From the NCBI GenBank assembly GCA_016936575.1, contig JAFGXQ010000052.1, positions 1-64,000 of the forward strand: DNA of 64,000 nucleotides. Reading direction: 5' to 3'. The translations under genes and the position numbers were made by a program. Of the stretch, positions 9,235-18,833 are shown in pieces. The notes beneath the pieces are model-generated. The model made no database searches. It saw only the letters and a list, made by a program, of their open reading frames with translations, and was not told the DNA's origin. Within the stretch, counting starts at the first letter, position 1; every line of letters begins with the position of its first letter. This DNA comes from Deltaproteobacteria bacterium (GTDB lineage Bacteria > Myxococcota_A > Polyangia > JAAYKL01).

Positions 9235-10263
9235 ATGATTAACACCGCCCAACTTCAGCGACTCGACCGACGCAGTATAGAGGCCAAAGCTGTGCTGTTC
9301 GCGGCGGTCGTCTGTCTGATCTTGTGGATGTCACTTGGGGTCACTGTGAAGTTGCTGTTCGACGATTGGTACGGATTCGGACTGGGATTCATCGTGTCGG
9401 CACTGCTTTCCGGGCTGGTCATGTGGATTCTGTTTATTCGTCCGACCGCCAAAGAAAGACGGGTGGTTCGGGCCAGCTGGCGGGGCGACCGATTGCGTGT
9501 TTTCGACCCCATAGACAGGCAACACGAAGAAATCGATTTTTCCAAAGCCCACAAGGCGATATTGATTTTGTCTAAAATGGAACGCCAGTTTCTGCTTCGC
9601 ATAGAACAGAAACGACATGAGGATGCATCGGATGTGACGCGCATTGACATTATCGGACCGATGCCGATGGTGCTGCCCATGCGGGTTTCCGGCGAAGCCG
9701 CATCGCTGTTCGGATTTTACAGCATTGCCAAGATGAAAGAAAAACGCACCATCCCCTACCGATTGAAGGAAACCGCAGATCGAGACTCTCTGGCCCAGTC
9801 GCTCCTGAAGTTTGTCGAATCGCATAAACAGACGCGAAACAATGAAGTTCAAATCAAACGGGAGGGCGATATTATCAAACTGTGCAACGGCTCATTCTCA
9901 TTACTCACCCGAAATGATGAAATACTGTTTAACAACCCCAGAGAGCTCAGCTTTCATTTCAAGGTCCAAACCACCAGTTCGACCGCAACCCAAAAGAACC
10001 GGCACAAGTTTGAAACTGCCGAAATTTTCATGGCATTGGTTCCCCCGACGCGTGAAAAAGACGCACTCGTATTTTCGGTCATCGCCCCGTCGGGTTGGAC
10101 ATCGGAATTGCCGAACAGCTGGAACGTGCCTCCGGACGCGGAAAAGCGCAAATTCACTTTATACGACGACTCTGTAAACAGCTATGTCGTAACCAAAACA
10201 CTTAAAAACTACATCAAACTGATCGCCCCGAACAACCCGGTGCTGGACGTGCTGAGACATTAG
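9235..10263 (+). CDS. Membrane protein of unknown function, two N-terminal TM segments
   Basis: 342 aa. Two hydrophobic segments near the N-terminus (about 20-40 and 48-68) are followed by a soluble, charged region with a PH-like feel (RGDRLRVFDPIDRQHEEIDF). A second part (about 205-335) has alternating beta-type pattern. I recognise no catalytic motif. It stands alone between the divergent mazEF and pgm. No clear Shine-Dalgarno precedes the ATG. I do not know its function. Confidence 0.7.
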   Translation: MINTAQLQRLDRRSIEAKAVLFAAVVCLILWMSLGVTVKLLFDDWYGFGLGFIVSALLSGLVMWILFIRPTAKERRVVRASWRGDRLRVFDPIDRQHEEIDFSKAHKAILILSKMERQFLLRIEQKRHEDASDVTRIDIIGPMPMVLPMRVSGEAASLFGFYSIAKMKEKRTIPYRLKETADRDSLAQSLLKFVESHKQTRNNEVQIKREGDIIKLCNGSFSLLTRNDEILFNNPRELSFHFKVQTTSSTATQKNRHKFETAEIFMALVPPTREKDALVFSVIAPSGWTSELPNSWNVPPDAEKRKFTLYDDSVNSYVVTKTLKNYIKLIAPNNPVLDVLRH

Positions 10264-10345
10264 ATTCCTATTGAATTATCCAGCGAAAATGGGGTAAAAA
10301 CGCGCGAGCTTTTTGACTATCTAACCGCTTCAGGAAAGGAAACCC

Positions 10346-11986
10346 ATGGCTTTACATCCACTCGCCGGAAAACCGGCCCCATTGAATACACTGGTAGACG
10401 TACCCAAGTTGGTTACCGCCTACTTCCTCGAAACTCCTGACCTTTCCAACGCCGCGCAGAAGGTGTCCTTCGGCACCTCCGGTCATCGTGGTGTGTCCAC
10501 CAAGGGGTCATTCAACGAAAAGCATATTGCCGCCATCACGCAGGCCGTTTGCGAATACCGGAAAAACGCCGGAATCACCGGCCCGCTGTTCATCGGCGCG
10601 GATACCCATGCGCTGTCGTCTCCCGCGTTGTGCACCGCCTTGGAAGTGCTCGCCGCCAACGATGTGAATGTGTTGTACCAAGCCGGACAGGGTCCGGTAC
10701 CTACCCCTGGTGTGTCCCACGCGATTATTACCTATAACAAAGGTCGCTCTGAAGGCCTGGCCGATGGCATCGTGATCACTCCGTCTCACAACCCCCCCGA
10801 TGCGGGAGGTTTCAAATACAACCCCACCCATGGCGGCCCTGCAGACACCGATGTGACTAAAGTCGTACAGGAACGCGCCAACGAAATTATGGCAGGCAAC
10901 AATGCTGCCGTGAAACGCATGACCTATCAACAGGCGCTCGCCGCTTCCAACTTAAAAGAGCACGACTTTATCGGACCGTACGTGAAAGATTTGGCCAATG
11001 TCATCGACATGGAAGCCATCGCGAAAAGCAATCTGAAAATCGGTGTCGATCCCATGGGAGGGGCCAGCATCAATTATTGGGAACCCATCGCCAATCACTA
11101 CAATCTCAACATTGAGGTGGTCAACTTCTCCACGGATCCGACTTTTTCGTTTATGACACTCGATCACGACGGCAAAATCCGAATGGACTGTTCCAGCCCA
11201 TATGCAATGGCGTCATTGATTTCGCTCAAAGATAAATTCGACATCGCTTTCGGCAACGACCCCGACTCCGATCGTCACGGCATTGTCTGTAAAAGCGGGT
11301 TGATGAACCCCAATCACTACCTGGCCACCGCCATCGGGTATCTCTTTAAAAACCGTCCGGGCTGGCCGAAAGACGCACAGGTGGGAAAAACACTGGTTTC
11401 GAGTTCTATCATCGATCGTTTGGCAGCGGATTTGGGACTCAACCTTTGCGAAGTACCGGTGGGCTTCAAATGGTTTGTGGCGGGGCTATCCGGCGGCACC
11501 ATGGGATTCGGCGGCGAAGAGAGTGCCGGCGCGTCTTTCCTTCGCAAAGACGGCACGGTATGGACCACCGACAAAGACGGTATTATTCTTGATTTGCTCG
11601 CAGCCGAGATGACCGTGATTACTGAAAAAGATCCGTCGCAGCACTACGCCGCCATGACCGAGAAATTCGGCGCGCCGATTTACGAACGAAACGACGTGGC
11701 TTCCTCACCGGAAGAAAAGGCGGTTCTCAGCAAACTGTCCCCCGAGCAGGTAAGCGCAGATACACTGGCCGGCGAAAAAATTACCGCAAAACTCACCGCA
11801 GCCCCAGGAAACGGCGCCTCCATCGGCGGGTTGAAGGTGGTTACCGAAAACGGTTGGTTTGCTGCCCGCCCCTCGGGAACAGAAGACATCTACAAAATAT
11901 ACGCGGAAAGCTTCAAAGACAGCAGCCACCTGAAACAAATTCAGGATGAGGCCCAGGGCATTGTTGCCGACGCGCTGAAAGGATAG
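10346..11986 (+). CDS. pgm: Phosphoglucomutase (alpha-D-glucose phosphate-specific)
   Basis: Interconverts glucose 1-phosphate and glucose 6-phosphate in the cytoplasm, feeding sugar nucleotide and glycogen pathways. It has the substrate loop FGTSGHRG (42-49), the phosphoserine loop [11 protein letters not shown] with Ser147, the metal loop [10 protein letters not shown], the sugar loop [10 protein letters not shown] and the phosphate-binding [12 protein letters not shown]. At 546 aa it has the length of the E. coli enzyme. AAAGGAAACCC precedes the ATG. Confidence 0.97.
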   Translation: MALHPLAGKPAPLNTLVDVPKLVTAYFLETPDLSNAAQKVSFGTSGHRGVSTKGSFNEKHIAAITQAVCEYRKNAGITGPLFIGADTHALSSPALCTALEVLAANDVNVLYQAGQGPVPTPGVSHAIITYNKGRSEGLADGIVITPSHNPPDAGGFKYNPTHGGPADTDVTKVVQERANEIMAGNNAAVKRMTYQQALAASNLKEHDFIGPYVKDLANVIDMEAIAKSNLKIGVDPMGGASINYWEPIANHYNLNIEVVNFSTDPTFSFMTLDHDGKIRMDCSSPYAMASLISLKDKFDIAFGNDPDSDRHGIVCKSGLMNPNHYLATAIGYLFKNRPGWPKDAQVGKTLVSSSIIDRLAADLGLNLCEVPVGFKWFVAGLSGGTMGFGGEESAGASFLRKDGTVWTTDKDGIILDLLAAEMTVITEKDPSQHYAAMTEKFGAPIYERNDVASSPEEKAVLSKLSPEQVSADTLAGEKITAKLTAAPGNGASIGGLKVVTENGWFAARPSGTEDIYKIYAESFKDSSHLKQIQDEAQGIVADALKG

Positions 11987-12091
11987 CCCCCAGGCCGTTT
12001 CGCTCTCCACCCACCGGTTTTATGCATATTTCACGTGCCTTCTCTCAGCCCCGCAGTTGGAAAAAACACAATACGTGCTAATACTGACGTG

Positions 12092-12691
12092 ATGAATATA
12101 ACGATTCGACCATACCAGTCCGGCGATATAACGCATGTGCAACAAATTTGTCTGCGGACGGCAGCCAGCGGCACTGATGCGACAACCCTTTTTTTCAATT
12201 CGTCGATACCGGCGGAGCTGTTCGCGTTCCCCTACTTGTCATACGACGCATCGCTGTGCCTGGTCGCCTGTCTCGACAATATTCCCCACGGCTATATTCT
12301 CGGCACAGCGGATTCTGAAAAATTCATCGAATGGATGGAACACAAATGGCTTCCCCGTCTGCGTTCCATCTTTCCCGCCGACACCGTCAGTTGCTCACCA
12401 GTGGAACGATCCTTTCTGAATCTGATTCATACACCGGCTCCGAGTTGGTTCAATTCGCCCCCCTGCCCGGCGCATCTGCATATTGACTTGCTGCCCGCCG
12501 TTCAACGTCAAAGGGTGGGTTCAAAACTGGTCAACCAGTTTATTAAACTACTGCAGCAACAAAACATCTCGCAGGTATATGTTGACGTTTCGCCCCGAAA
12601 CCGCGGTGCAAAACAGTTTTATACCGCCCTCGGATTCACGACGCTCCCAGCAACGAACCCAAGCAGCGTCATGATAAAAAACTTTTCATAA
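12092..12691 (+). CDS. GNAT-family N-acetyltransferase
   Basis: A cytoplasmic acetyl-CoA-dependent transferase of unknown substrate. From MNITIRPY the fold reads as a GNAT: beta1, then a variable middle, then HLHIDLLPAVQRQRVGSKLVNQF, which holds a degenerate form of the acetyl-CoA loop (QRQRVG in place of Q/R-x-x-G-x-G). The C-terminal part is VDVSPRNRGAKQFYTALGF. Family proteins usually open at this ITIRPY strand, so I place the start at 12092. The frame also continues upstream to a GTG at 12035, giving 19 more residues with no hydrophobic character. Confidence 0.8.
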   Translation: MNITIRPYQSGDITHVQQICLRTAASGTDATTLFFNSSIPAELFAFPYLSYDASLCLVACLDNIPHGYILGTADSEKFIEWMEHKWLPRLRSIFPADTVSCSPVERSFLNLIHTPAPSWFNSPPCPAHLHIDLLPAVQRQRVGSKLVNQFIKLLQQQNISQVYVDVSPRNRGAKQFYTALGFTTLPATNPSSVMIKNFS

Positions 12692-12855
12692 CGCTTTTTT
12701 TTTAGGAACCTTTTCGCCCCCTGGCGACATTGCCATTCAAAAGATGTTTTCGGAGTGCGTTTCAGAATGTTGATACGCCCGCAGCGTTGTTCTGCGTTGC
12801 GTGCCGTACTGTTTGAATCACTACCCAAACATCCGTAAATGACAAGGAGCAAGAC

Positions 12856-13953
12856 ATGAAAAATGAATACAAACTGATTTTATTTGCAGTTGCCGCAATC
12901 TGGTTTGCCGCGTGCAGTGACGACACATCCGGTTCTAATGGTGATGATGCATCCCAGGCTGATAATGCCATCACACCCCAAAATCAATCCACGGATGATA
13001 ACCAGACATCGGATACATCCACCGGGGTAATTCAATTTCCCGGAGCCGGGATTTCAGGCAGTGGAGATGCGCTGGAACCGGGAATTCCGCCGGAAACTGC
13101 TGACGAATGCAACGCCAATACAACCACTGGTATCACGACAGAGGTCATTCAGCAAGATGTGGAATGCTTTTACAGTGAAGACGAGCCCAATGTCCCCGCG
13201 GCCTCCATCGAACAGGTGGTCGAAGTGGTGGCAGATCAGCAATGGGTTCATCTTCGCCTGACCCTGGACCCCAGCTTCGTCGACAACACGTATGGAGAAA
13301 CCGCCATCGGATGGGAAGACAGTAAAAAGGGAGAACATACCTTCAAAGATTTGGTGGGAAGTGACCATGCAGAAATGCTGCTATATGACGCAGATGGAAA
13401 CCTGACGCTTCATTTCAAACTGGATTACATTTCTGAAGATGAAACCAGTCCATCGGGCTACAGCACTCTCGGCGTCACCGGGGGCGATGGAAAAATGATT
13501 GTAGGTGATGCGGAAGATATACTCGGCGTGTCCACATCCCTGAATCGAAACCTGAACGGTTGTGAATTGGTGTACACGGTCGACTCTCCGGCCACTGACG
13601 CGCAGTATTCGCTGCCCGAAAATGCAGAGAAATGGGATTTTCGAGTAGTCTACGAAGTTTGGGTGGATGCCGCGACGTTCGGCGATGCCGGATTTGGCAA
13701 AGCGGTTATCGAAAATGTTCATGCGTCTCCTTCTAAACAGGAAGACAACACCATCGAAGTGGTTCCGGGGGATTGCCCGGTTTGTGACCCGGCGGTGGAA
13801 GACTGCGACCCGTGGAAAACATGTGACCCGACTATCGAGGATTGCGGTTCGGATGGACCATCTGACAGCGATGACGATACCGACAACGATACGGGCGACG
13901 ACCCCCGCGATTCAGATGCAGACTCTGACTCGGACAACACGGTCCCTGAGTAG
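12856..13953 (+). CDS. Secreted lipoprotein with Cys repeats and Asp-rich tail
   Basis: AAGGAG lies eight bases before the ATG. The signal peptide ends WFAAC (lipobox). A Ser/Asp/Gln-rich tether runs to about residue 60. The central region (about 80-290) is a globular domain of unknown family. Near the C-terminus are repeated Cys motifs (CPVCDPAVEDC, then CDPWKTC, then CDPTIEDC) and the protein ends in an Asp/Ser/Thr tail. The acidic repeat is therefore at the C-terminus here, not a central linker as in the other lipoproteins. Function unknown; a surface-exposed place is likely. Confidence 0.8.
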   Translation: MKNEYKLILFAVAAIWFAACSDDTSGSNGDDASQADNAITPQNQSTDDNQTSDTSTGVIQFPGAGISGSGDALEPGIPPETADECNANTTTGITTEVIQQDVECFYSEDEPNVPAASIEQVVEVVADQQWVHLRLTLDPSFVDNTYGETAIGWEDSKKGEHTFKDLVGSDHAEMLLYDADGNLTLHFKLDYISEDETSPSGYSTLGVTGGDGKMIVGDAEDILGVSTSLNRNLNGCELVYTVDSPATDAQYSLPENAEKWDFRVVYEVWVDAATFGDAGFGKAVIENVHASPSKQEDNTIEVVPGDCPVCDPAVEDCDPWKTCDPTIEDCGSDGPSDSDDDTDNDTGDDPRDSDADSDSDNTVPE

Positions 13954-13992
13954 GCAACAACACTTTCTTACCCTGGAAAATCTCTCTGATCA

Positions 13993-14895
13993 CTACAGAG
14001 GAACAATTTCTACATTCATAACCGATTCACAGCGAAGCGAAATCACCCCATCGGCAATATTGTTAAACGCCGTTGAAAAATCCTGCTGACACAAGTCCGC
14101 TGAAACACCACCGGTACGACCGGCCAGATTCTGATATTCAACTCCCGCTTTCGCTGCATAGTCACAACAGGGCGACGGCGGGTCCGCTTCACAGGCTGCT
14201 GTCTTGTCCGCAGAGGCGCTGACGGTATGAAAAAAGAAATTCTCCAGCGGAGGTGTCAACGCATTCATTAATGCAACAAACTCATCGGCGGTGACATCGG
14301 CATTGTCGTCTGAGATAACCATCAGATGAATCTGACTGTTCTCTCGAATTCGACTTTTCCATTGTTCGAACGTCGAGTGAATCAATGTCAATGCATCTTT
14401 GCTGGCAATCGCCTGCAACACATGGAAATACGCCGGCAGACTTGAATCGTCAGGGCATTCTCCGCTGCCCAGCGGCGTTCCCACACAGATACCGTTTTTT
14501 ACCTTGTCGTCATCAGAAGGAGAAGGTGCCGTAATCAGCGTAATTTGTCCATCTACGCCGGACGCTGCCAGGCGTGAATAAAAATCAGCCAACGCATTCT
14601 GTACCATCAGCACTTCGTCATCCATCCCCGCTGAATTATCGACCGCTATGATAACATCAACCACCGGTGAAGCCGCTATGTCGTCCGAGGATGCGGGCAT
14701 GCACAAAGATGCTTCAGAGGTATCGCCCTGCGCATTCTGAGAGGTTTCTGAATCCATTTGCGCACCCAAGTCGTCAATCACCAAATCCTCGGTGCACCCT
14801 GTCGATACGCACCACGTGGCTGCAATAAACAAAGATGTGAAAACTAATTTTTGACGGACGCTTCCCATTCGATGATTGTAGCAGTTATTGGTCAT
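13993..14895 (-). CDS. Lipoprotein with von Willebrand factor A-like domain
   Basis: The N-terminus has a signal segment ending VSTGC. The domain from about 75 begins VVDVIIAVDNSAGMDDEV, which matches the first strand and a MIDAS-type D-x-S of VWA folds, although the second Ser of D-x-S-x-S is Gly. The central ITLITAPS and HLMVISDDNADVTADEFV fit later VWA strands. Cys pairs near the C-terminus probably form disulfides. It converges with the upstream lipoprotein gene with 39 bases between. Its ligand is unknown. An in-frame ATG ten codons in gives a shorter signal peptide and is also possible. Confidence 0.75.
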   Translation of the reverse strand: MTNNCYNHRMGSVRQKLVFTSLFIAATWCVSTGCTEDLVIDDLGAQMDSETSQNAQGDTSEASLCMPASSDDIAASPVVDVIIAVDNSAGMDDEVLMVQNALADFYSRLAASGVDGQITLITAPSPSDDDKVKNGICVGTPLGSGECPDDSSLPAYFHVLQAIASKDALTLIHSTFEQWKSRIRENSQIHLMVISDDNADVTADEFVALMNALTPPLENFFFHTVSASADKTAACEADPPSPCCDYAAKAGVEYQNLAGRTGGVSADLCQQDFSTAFNNIADGVISLRCESVMNVEIVPL

Positions 14896-14931
14896 CTGCA
14901 GAGAGCCTTTTTGCTGTTTTATTGAACGAAG

Positions 14932-16395
14932 TCAATTATCCCGAAGCATTTTACGTGCACGTACGGCAGCCGAAGTTCCGTTATATTCAAATGCCACCTG
15001 TTTGAGCAATCGCTCTGCTTCTTTTTGGTTGCCGATTTGCAGATATGATCGAGCCATTCGAATCATCGCCTCGGGGCGAACCGCGTCTTGCAGAGATGCA
15101 ACAGCCAGATAGTCTTCGAATAGGGAAATCGCCTCTCGGTGCTCGTTCAGCTCATCCTGCAGAATGGAAGCCGCCCGATATGCGGCTCGCCTTTGGGCAG
15201 CGCCGGATGAATACCGCATCACTTTTCTGTACGCCTGAACCGACGCGTGCCATTGCCCGGATTTTCGTTCACAATCCGCCAGCAACAACCATGCTCTCGA
15301 ATCGGTGGGCACCGTCTCTAAATGATCGGTTAAACCGCTTCTGGCTTTTGAAAATTCGCCTTCCAGAATCCAATTTTGAAATGATGTCAAATCCCCTTTT
15401 GCACCCCGTCTATAATCTTTACCGGTTTTACTGCCGGTGTGTTCATCGGATTCAGAATAACGCTCGTTGCTCTTCGCCGTGGTTTGGTCCTCCACATCTG
15501 AAGGCTCCACTGACTCATCTGCAGAAACCGACGGTTCATCACCCTGGGTATTGAGTAGCCGATCGATTTCGTCTGCTTCTTTGGTTGTAAGCTTCTGCCG
15601 CTCGCCCCGTCCGGTATCAGATACCTGAATCACGTCCCCCGCGGACACACGCCACATTTTATCCTTCACGAACACCTGAACCACCCCTTCAAAAACCGCA
15701 ACGCTATGGTCAGTCCCATAAGAAGATACACTGAACCGTGTGCCGACAACTTCCACGCGAACCTTTCCACTCTCGACTGCGAATCGTTCATCTCCCCGGC
15801 GTTTTGAAACATCACATGCAATTTTTCCAGATACCAATGCCAACAACACCTCTGCTTTTTCAGCTCGAGCAACAACTACCTCTGCTCCTGTATCAATGCC
15901 CACGCGATCGTTTTCTATCGACAGTATCTGCCGCGCACTTTTCGATGCCGGAACTCGATATCCATCACCGGAAACTGTCTTGGCGCCACTACGATTTCCA
16001 TTCACATCGGCCACAAATAACGGAAGAGATCTGGACGTCTTCCGGGAAGCACTTTCTTTTTCTGCGAACGATGCATAAAAAACCACACCGATTGACAGTA
16101 ACACTATTGCGACCGCTACCGCGACCCAAACCGGTCTGAAAAACAAGCGTGCCCCCCAATTTGTCCCGTTGTGGCGAACCTTCGCCATCAATGCCTCTGC
16201 CGCCGCCACACGCGACGTATTGTCGCCGGTATCGGAATAGTAAAAAATTTCCTGCAACGTTGATTCGACATCATCCCATTGCCGTATTCGGTTTCTACAG
16301 TCTGCGCACTCCTCCAGATGGGCGCGCACAGAGGGAGACAACGGCTTGTCTTTGCTCCAGCGTTCCAGATTCTGTACCTGCGAGCAATCTTTCAT
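14932..16395 (-). CDS. FecR-domain anti-sigma-like protein with zinc finger and TPR repeats
   Basis: Residues 20-40 hold a zinc-finger anti-sigma motif (HLEECADC: His26, Cys30, Cys33). One TM segment spans about 88-110. The periplasmic part has a FecR-like domain (about 150-265, with VVGTRFSVSSYG and VFEGVVQVFV), then a charged spacer, then TPR-like helices to the end (about 340-487). Its ATG overlaps the sigma-factor stop by four bases. Zinc-finger plus FecR proteins hold ECF sigma factors at the membrane, so this is the probable regulator of the upstream gene. The added TPR part suggests that it senses or assembles with envelope proteins. Confidence 0.85.
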   Translation of the reverse strand: MKDCSQVQNLERWSKDKPLSPSVRAHLEECADCRNRIRQWDDVESTLQEIFYYSDTGDNTSRVAAAEALMAKVRHNGTNWGARLFFRPVWVAVAVAIVLLSIGVVFYASFAEKESASRKTSRSLPLFVADVNGNRSGAKTVSGDGYRVPASKSARQILSIENDRVGIDTGAEVVVARAEKAEVLLALVSGKIACDVSKRRGDERFAVESGKVRVEVVGTRFSVSSYGTDHSVAVFEGVVQVFVKDKMWRVSAGDVIQVSDTGRGERQKLTTKEADEIDRLLNTQGDEPSVSADESVEPSDVEDQTTAKSNERYSESDEHTGSKTGKDYRRGAKGDLTSFQNWILEGEFSKARSGLTDHLETVPTDSRAWLLLADCERKSGQWHASVQAYRKVMRYSSGAAQRRAAYRAASILQDELNEHREAISLFEDYLAVASLQDAVRPEAMIRMARSYLQIGNQKEAERLLKQVAFEYNGTSAAVRARKMLRDN

Positions 16396-17048
16396 CTTGC
16401 TTCCCTTTGAAGTGCGTGAACCCAGTTATCTTTGTTCACATTGTCAAGCAGCGCTTGCCTCGCCCGGAACAGACGGGTGCGAACCGTCTTGGGACTGACA
16501 CCCAATATTTCAGAGATTTCATCACAACTGAATCCTTCTACCGCGTGAAGCACCAACACGTCCCGCTGCCGACCGGGAAGTCGCGCAAGCACCTGTAGTA
16601 CCGTCTCCCGCAACGCCGCACGCTCCGCAGGACATGGCTGCATTCCACCTGCACCCACCAGCATTTCAGGCGGGGTATTACCGAGAATACGACATCGCAA
16701 TGAAAAATTTCGTTGCCAGGTACGGGCCTTTTTTACAGCGATTCCATATAAAAAAGAACGAAATTTTCCCCGGCTTCGATAGCTGCCCGCTTTTTTATGA
16801 AGCAACATAAAAATATCTTGTCCTAATTCTTCTATCTGTGCTTCAGAGATAGACGGCGCAAAACGGCGCACCGCACCATGCACCATCCTGCGATGCCGAA
16901 GATATAACTCCCCCAGCATCACCAAATTACCATCGGCGATCTGCGCCATCAACATGTCGTCGTCCGGCACGCTTTGAACCGTTCGCTCGACCAAATCAAC
17001 ACTGCCTTTCCACGGCGATACCGAATTCAGAATCATGCAAACCGGCAT
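16392..17048 (-). CDS. ECF-type RNA polymerase sigma factor
   Basis: Region 2 is LMAQIADGNLVMLGELYLRHRR to FRSFLYGIAVKKARTW. Region 4 is LARLPGRQRDVLVLHAVEGF then DEISEILGVSPKTVRTRLFRARQAL. I place the start at 17048, nine bases after AGAGG. The frame opens earlier (GTG at 17120, ATG at 17057) and ATG 17036 is another option. It is translationally coupled to the FecR/TPR gene, its likely anti-sigma factor. The outer-membrane-like protein at 17141-18223 lies upstream on the same strand. Confidence 0.88.
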   Translation of the reverse strand: MPVCMILNSVSPWKGSVDLVERTVQSVPDDDMLMAQIADGNLVMLGELYLRHRRMVHGAVRRFAPSISEAQIEELGQDIFMLLHKKAGSYRSRGKFRSFLYGIAVKKARTWQRNFSLRCRILGNTPPEMLVGAGGMQPCPAERAALRETVLQVLARLPGRQRDVLVLHAVEGFSCDEISEILGVSPKTVRTRLFRARQALLDNVNKDNWVHALQREAR

Positions 17049-17140
17049 CCTGAGCATCCTCTCTTCTTTATCATTGCACCACAACTGAAAAAGGTTCCAT
17101 CTTTTTACAAACCGAACCACCGATACGCCAAAAACCGAAA

Positions 17141-18223
17141 CTATAAGAAAATCAGCATTCCAACGGACAGTGACCAGTCTGCAAGCGGCGTGGCCACAAC
17201 AATGGCATTGTCAGACAAGCGCCGAAATCGCTTTCGAAGAAAAAGTGTTCCCAACGTTCCGCCGAAGGACAGATGAGTTTTCGAAGTAAGCGGGAACGAT
17301 ACATTCACCCCAGTAAATGCTCTGAAATTCAAAATGGTGTACTCCTGATTTCCGCTTTCACCCAGCGCCATATCCACAAAGCGAAGAAATGTTGCCACAC
17401 CGATTTCTCCACCCAGACTCAGCCAGCGAAATTTTTTTCGGTAATCGAGTACTGTGCGCAGAAATGCGCCGTTCATAGAAATGATCCCGTCCAAAAGAGG
17501 CGCATTGGGGCCGGATACTCCCCCACCACCAATCCGTGCGTGTATCGAGGCGCGCACCGGGAACATCAAATCCAACCCACCGCCCAATTGAAAGGAAGGT
17601 CCGCGATGACCGTACAGACCACGCCCCAATTCGAAAAACGGCATTATTCCGATGCCGCGTGAATGCTCGTGCGGGTTCTCCGGTATTTTTTCCTTCACTG
17701 TCTGCACGGTCTTTGCAACCGCATCCTTTCCGGGCTCCGCTTCAAACAGATATGCTTCTCCCAGCAATTCCTGAGCGGCAAATGCGAGTTCCTCACTGGC
17801 CGATGGCGAATTTTCCGCTTCGATGATGCGCACCAGTGCTCGGCCGGTGCTCATCGCCGCCAGGTTCAGCAAAATGATATCGTTTTCGACTTCTTCCAAC
17901 CAGATGGATGCCACCGCATCCCATTGGGCGGTGTACGAAGCAATTATTTTAAGTCGCTGTGACAGAGGTACCGCTGAAAACGCCGCATCACTGACGTCGA
18001 TACTCACCACCTTGAATCGATCCAGTGACAATTTCAGCGCTGTCACGAATTCCTGCTCCGCGGCCATTTGTCCCGAATGCGACGATGTCAAAAACACGAT
18101 AACGACGGGTTTCGAAGTTGTATCAGTGTAAAAAGAATCCGCCCACGTCCGCTGCGACAGCAACAGAATCGTCAGACCACACGCAACAGCAAGCAATACT
18201 TCCGACTTAACGACAAACCCCAT
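17141..18223 (-). CDS. Secreted protein with probable beta-barrel C-terminus, unknown function
   Basis: A signal peptide ending about TWADS starts the protein. Residues 35-165 look like an alpha/beta domain (KPVVIVFLTSSHS; FKVVSIDVSD). Residues 195-360 have alternating hydrophobic/aromatic strands and Gly turns typical of a small outer-membrane barrel, and the chain ends in hydrophobic LSVGMLIFL. It sits directly before the ECF sigma gene, so it may belong to that signalling unit. I recognise no family. Confidence 0.65.
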   Translation of the reverse strand: MGFVVKSEVLLAVACGLTILLLSQRTWADSFYTDTTSKPVVIVFLTSSHSGQMAAEQEFVTALKLSLDRFKVVSIDVSDAAFSAVPLSQRLKIIASYTAQWDAVASIWLEEVENDIILLNLAAMSTGRALVRIIEAENSPSASEELAFAAQELLGEAYLFEAEPGKDAVAKTVQTVKEKIPENPHEHSRGIGIMPFFELGRGLYGHRGPSFQLGGGLDLMFPVRASIHARIGGGGVSGPNAPLLDGIISMNGAFLRTVLDYRKKFRWLSLGGEIGVATFLRFVDMALGESGNQEYTILNFRAFTGVNVSFPLTSKTHLSFGGTLGTLFLRKRFRRLSDNAIVVATPLADWSLSVGMLIFL

Positions 18224-18327
18224 TTCCCATTTGTACCATGAGCGCCTATCTTTCCCAATCGCAATTCACTTAAAGTCTTTTGTATTCATCCGAAATTCAA
18301 GTAGAATACGTGTGGAGTAAATATTTT

Positions 18328-18516
18328 ATGGCGCTTTCTCTGACAATTGAACAAAAACCGAACGACTCGAAGACTCATTCGTGTGATAGAGATTTCGTAG
18401 AGGACCCGGAAACCGCAATACATATGGTGGAAGAATTACGCGTCCAGGCAGGGAAATTTTTATATGAATACCCATCCCGACTTCGAAGAGTTGTTGAGGT
18501 TGTTCGAAAAGAATAA
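18328..18516 (+). CDS. Small protein upstream of a broken nucleotidyltransferase
   Basis: 62 aa from ATG 18328, with GGAG eleven bases upstream. The C-terminal half (EELRVQAGKFLYEYPSRLRR) is helical and basic. Its end overlaps the start of the nucleotidyltransferase remnant by about 50 bases in another frame, an arrangement seen with two-gene minimal nucleotidyltransferase modules. It may be the surviving partner of that broken gene. Low certainty. Confidence 0.4.
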   Translation: MALSLTIEQKPNDSKTHSCDRDFVEDPETAIHMVEELRVQAGKFLYEYPSRLRRVVEVVRKE

Positions 18517-18814
18517 TGTCGAATAAATGATTGTCGGCGGGTATGCGGTTGCGTTCGGGTTCGAAAAACATACACTTCATGCAGAAAAATTCAGCGACAA
18601 AAAGAATATTCTAAAATTTGGGGTGGAGCCCGTGCGGGTGGACCTTCTAAACGACATCGATGGCGTTGACTTTGCAGAAATTGAGAATCGCGCTGTGCGG
18701 GGAAAATATGGAGATATTCTCACGCGTTTCATCGGCAAAACCGATCTGATAACGAATAAAAAATCTTCCGGTCGCTTGCAGGATCTCGCCGATTTGGAGA
18801 AGCTGCAGGAGTAA
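18464..18814 (+). pseudogene. Broken MNT/AbiEii-type nucleotidyltransferase
   Basis: The frame reads MNTHPDFEELLRLFEKNNVE, then TAA, then MIVGGYAVAFG in the same frame. Intact family members read ...VxYLIVGGYAVAFHGxPRxTxDLDI, so TAA (18524-18526) stands where a Tyr codon is expected. After AFGFEKHT about 50 residues are missing, including the D-x-D catalytic site. The text resumes at FSDKKNILKFGVEPVRVDLLNDIDGVDF and ends normally (SSGRLQDLADLEKLQE). A stop and an internal deletion together make it inactive. The downstream frame could still be translated from ATG 18527 but would lack the active site. Confidence 0.8.
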
Positions 18815-18819
18815 CCGGT

Positions 18820-18833
18820 GTGAGTATACTCAC
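18820..18833. repeat. Perfect 14-bp palindrome GTGAGTATACTCAC
   Basis: This self-complementary sequence spans the suhB stop codon in the gap between suhB and the converging nucleotidyltransferase remnant. It has no adjacent T-tract, so it is a poor fit to a standard terminator. It may be a protein-binding site or chance. Confidence 0.45.
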
